From positions 1 through 5,516 of the forward strand of contig JALUXQ010000236.1 in assembly GCA_027013265.1 (NCBI GenBank): DNA of 5,516 bases, written 5' to 3'. The translations under genes and the position numbers were made by a program. This DNA is from Campylobacteraceae bacterium (GTDB lineage: Bacteria; Campylobacterota; Campylobacteria; Campylobacterales; Sulfurospirillaceae). Positions 5,509 to 5,516 of the stretch are shown here, piece after piece (positions within the stretch are counted from its first letter, which is position 1; each line of letters starts with the position of its first letter). The notes under the pieces are model-generated. The model was not told the DNA's origin and did no database searches. It was given only the letters and a program-made list of their open reading frames with translations.

Positions 5509-5516
5509 AATAAAAA

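Overview
The window comes from a low-GC bacterium, most likely a member of the Campylobacterota (Epsilonproteobacteria), perhaps a Sulfurimonas/Sulfuricurvum-like free-living relative rather than Campylobacter or Helicobacter. The evidence is AT-rich coding with TTG starts, tight overlapping genes, promoters that show a clear -10 box but no -35 box, a type III pantothenate kinase whose motifs read like the Helicobacter enzyme, and the gene order. From memory, Campylobacter jejuni has a similar divergent block (a coaX-like gene, a small ORF, a lipoprotein gene and a small gene on one strand; gatC, a cvpA-like gene and fur on the other). That comparison was not checked here.

The layout is two divergent operons fired from a 118-bp AT-rich gap (2714-2831). 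Leftward (minus strand) run gatC (2713-2423), a pilT-type retraction ATPase (2413-1352), a GGDEF diguanylate cyclase (1264-317) and a cvpA-like membrane protein gene cut by the window edge (320 to below 1). gatC and pilT are 9 bp apart. The GGDEF and cvpA genes overlap by 4 bp and have their own promoter in the 87-bp gap at 1265-1351. Rightward (plus strand) run a single-pass membrane protein resembling YfgM (2832-3416), a lipoprotein resembling the BamB beta-propeller (3413-4423), a 113-residue protein of unknown function (4424-4765) and coaX (4752-5387). All four are overlapping or abutting and must form one operon.

Functionally the left arm mixes housekeeping (the GatCAB amidotransferase subunit) with surface behaviour (pilus retraction and c-di-GMP synthesis). 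The right arm joins a probable envelope-biogenesis pair to the first step of coenzyme A synthesis. No gene-free stretch exceeds 300 bp; the gaps are 87, 118 and 129 bp.

The most unusual structure is at the right end: a 62-bp sequence occurs twice, identically, with a 73-bp period (5374-5435 and 5447-5508). Each copy carries an 11-bp hairpin, and the first copy supplies the last codons and stop of coaX. It looks like a dispersed, REP-like structured repeat rather than a terminator or a CRISPR array. No complete mobile element, tRNA, rRNA or CRISPR array was seen.
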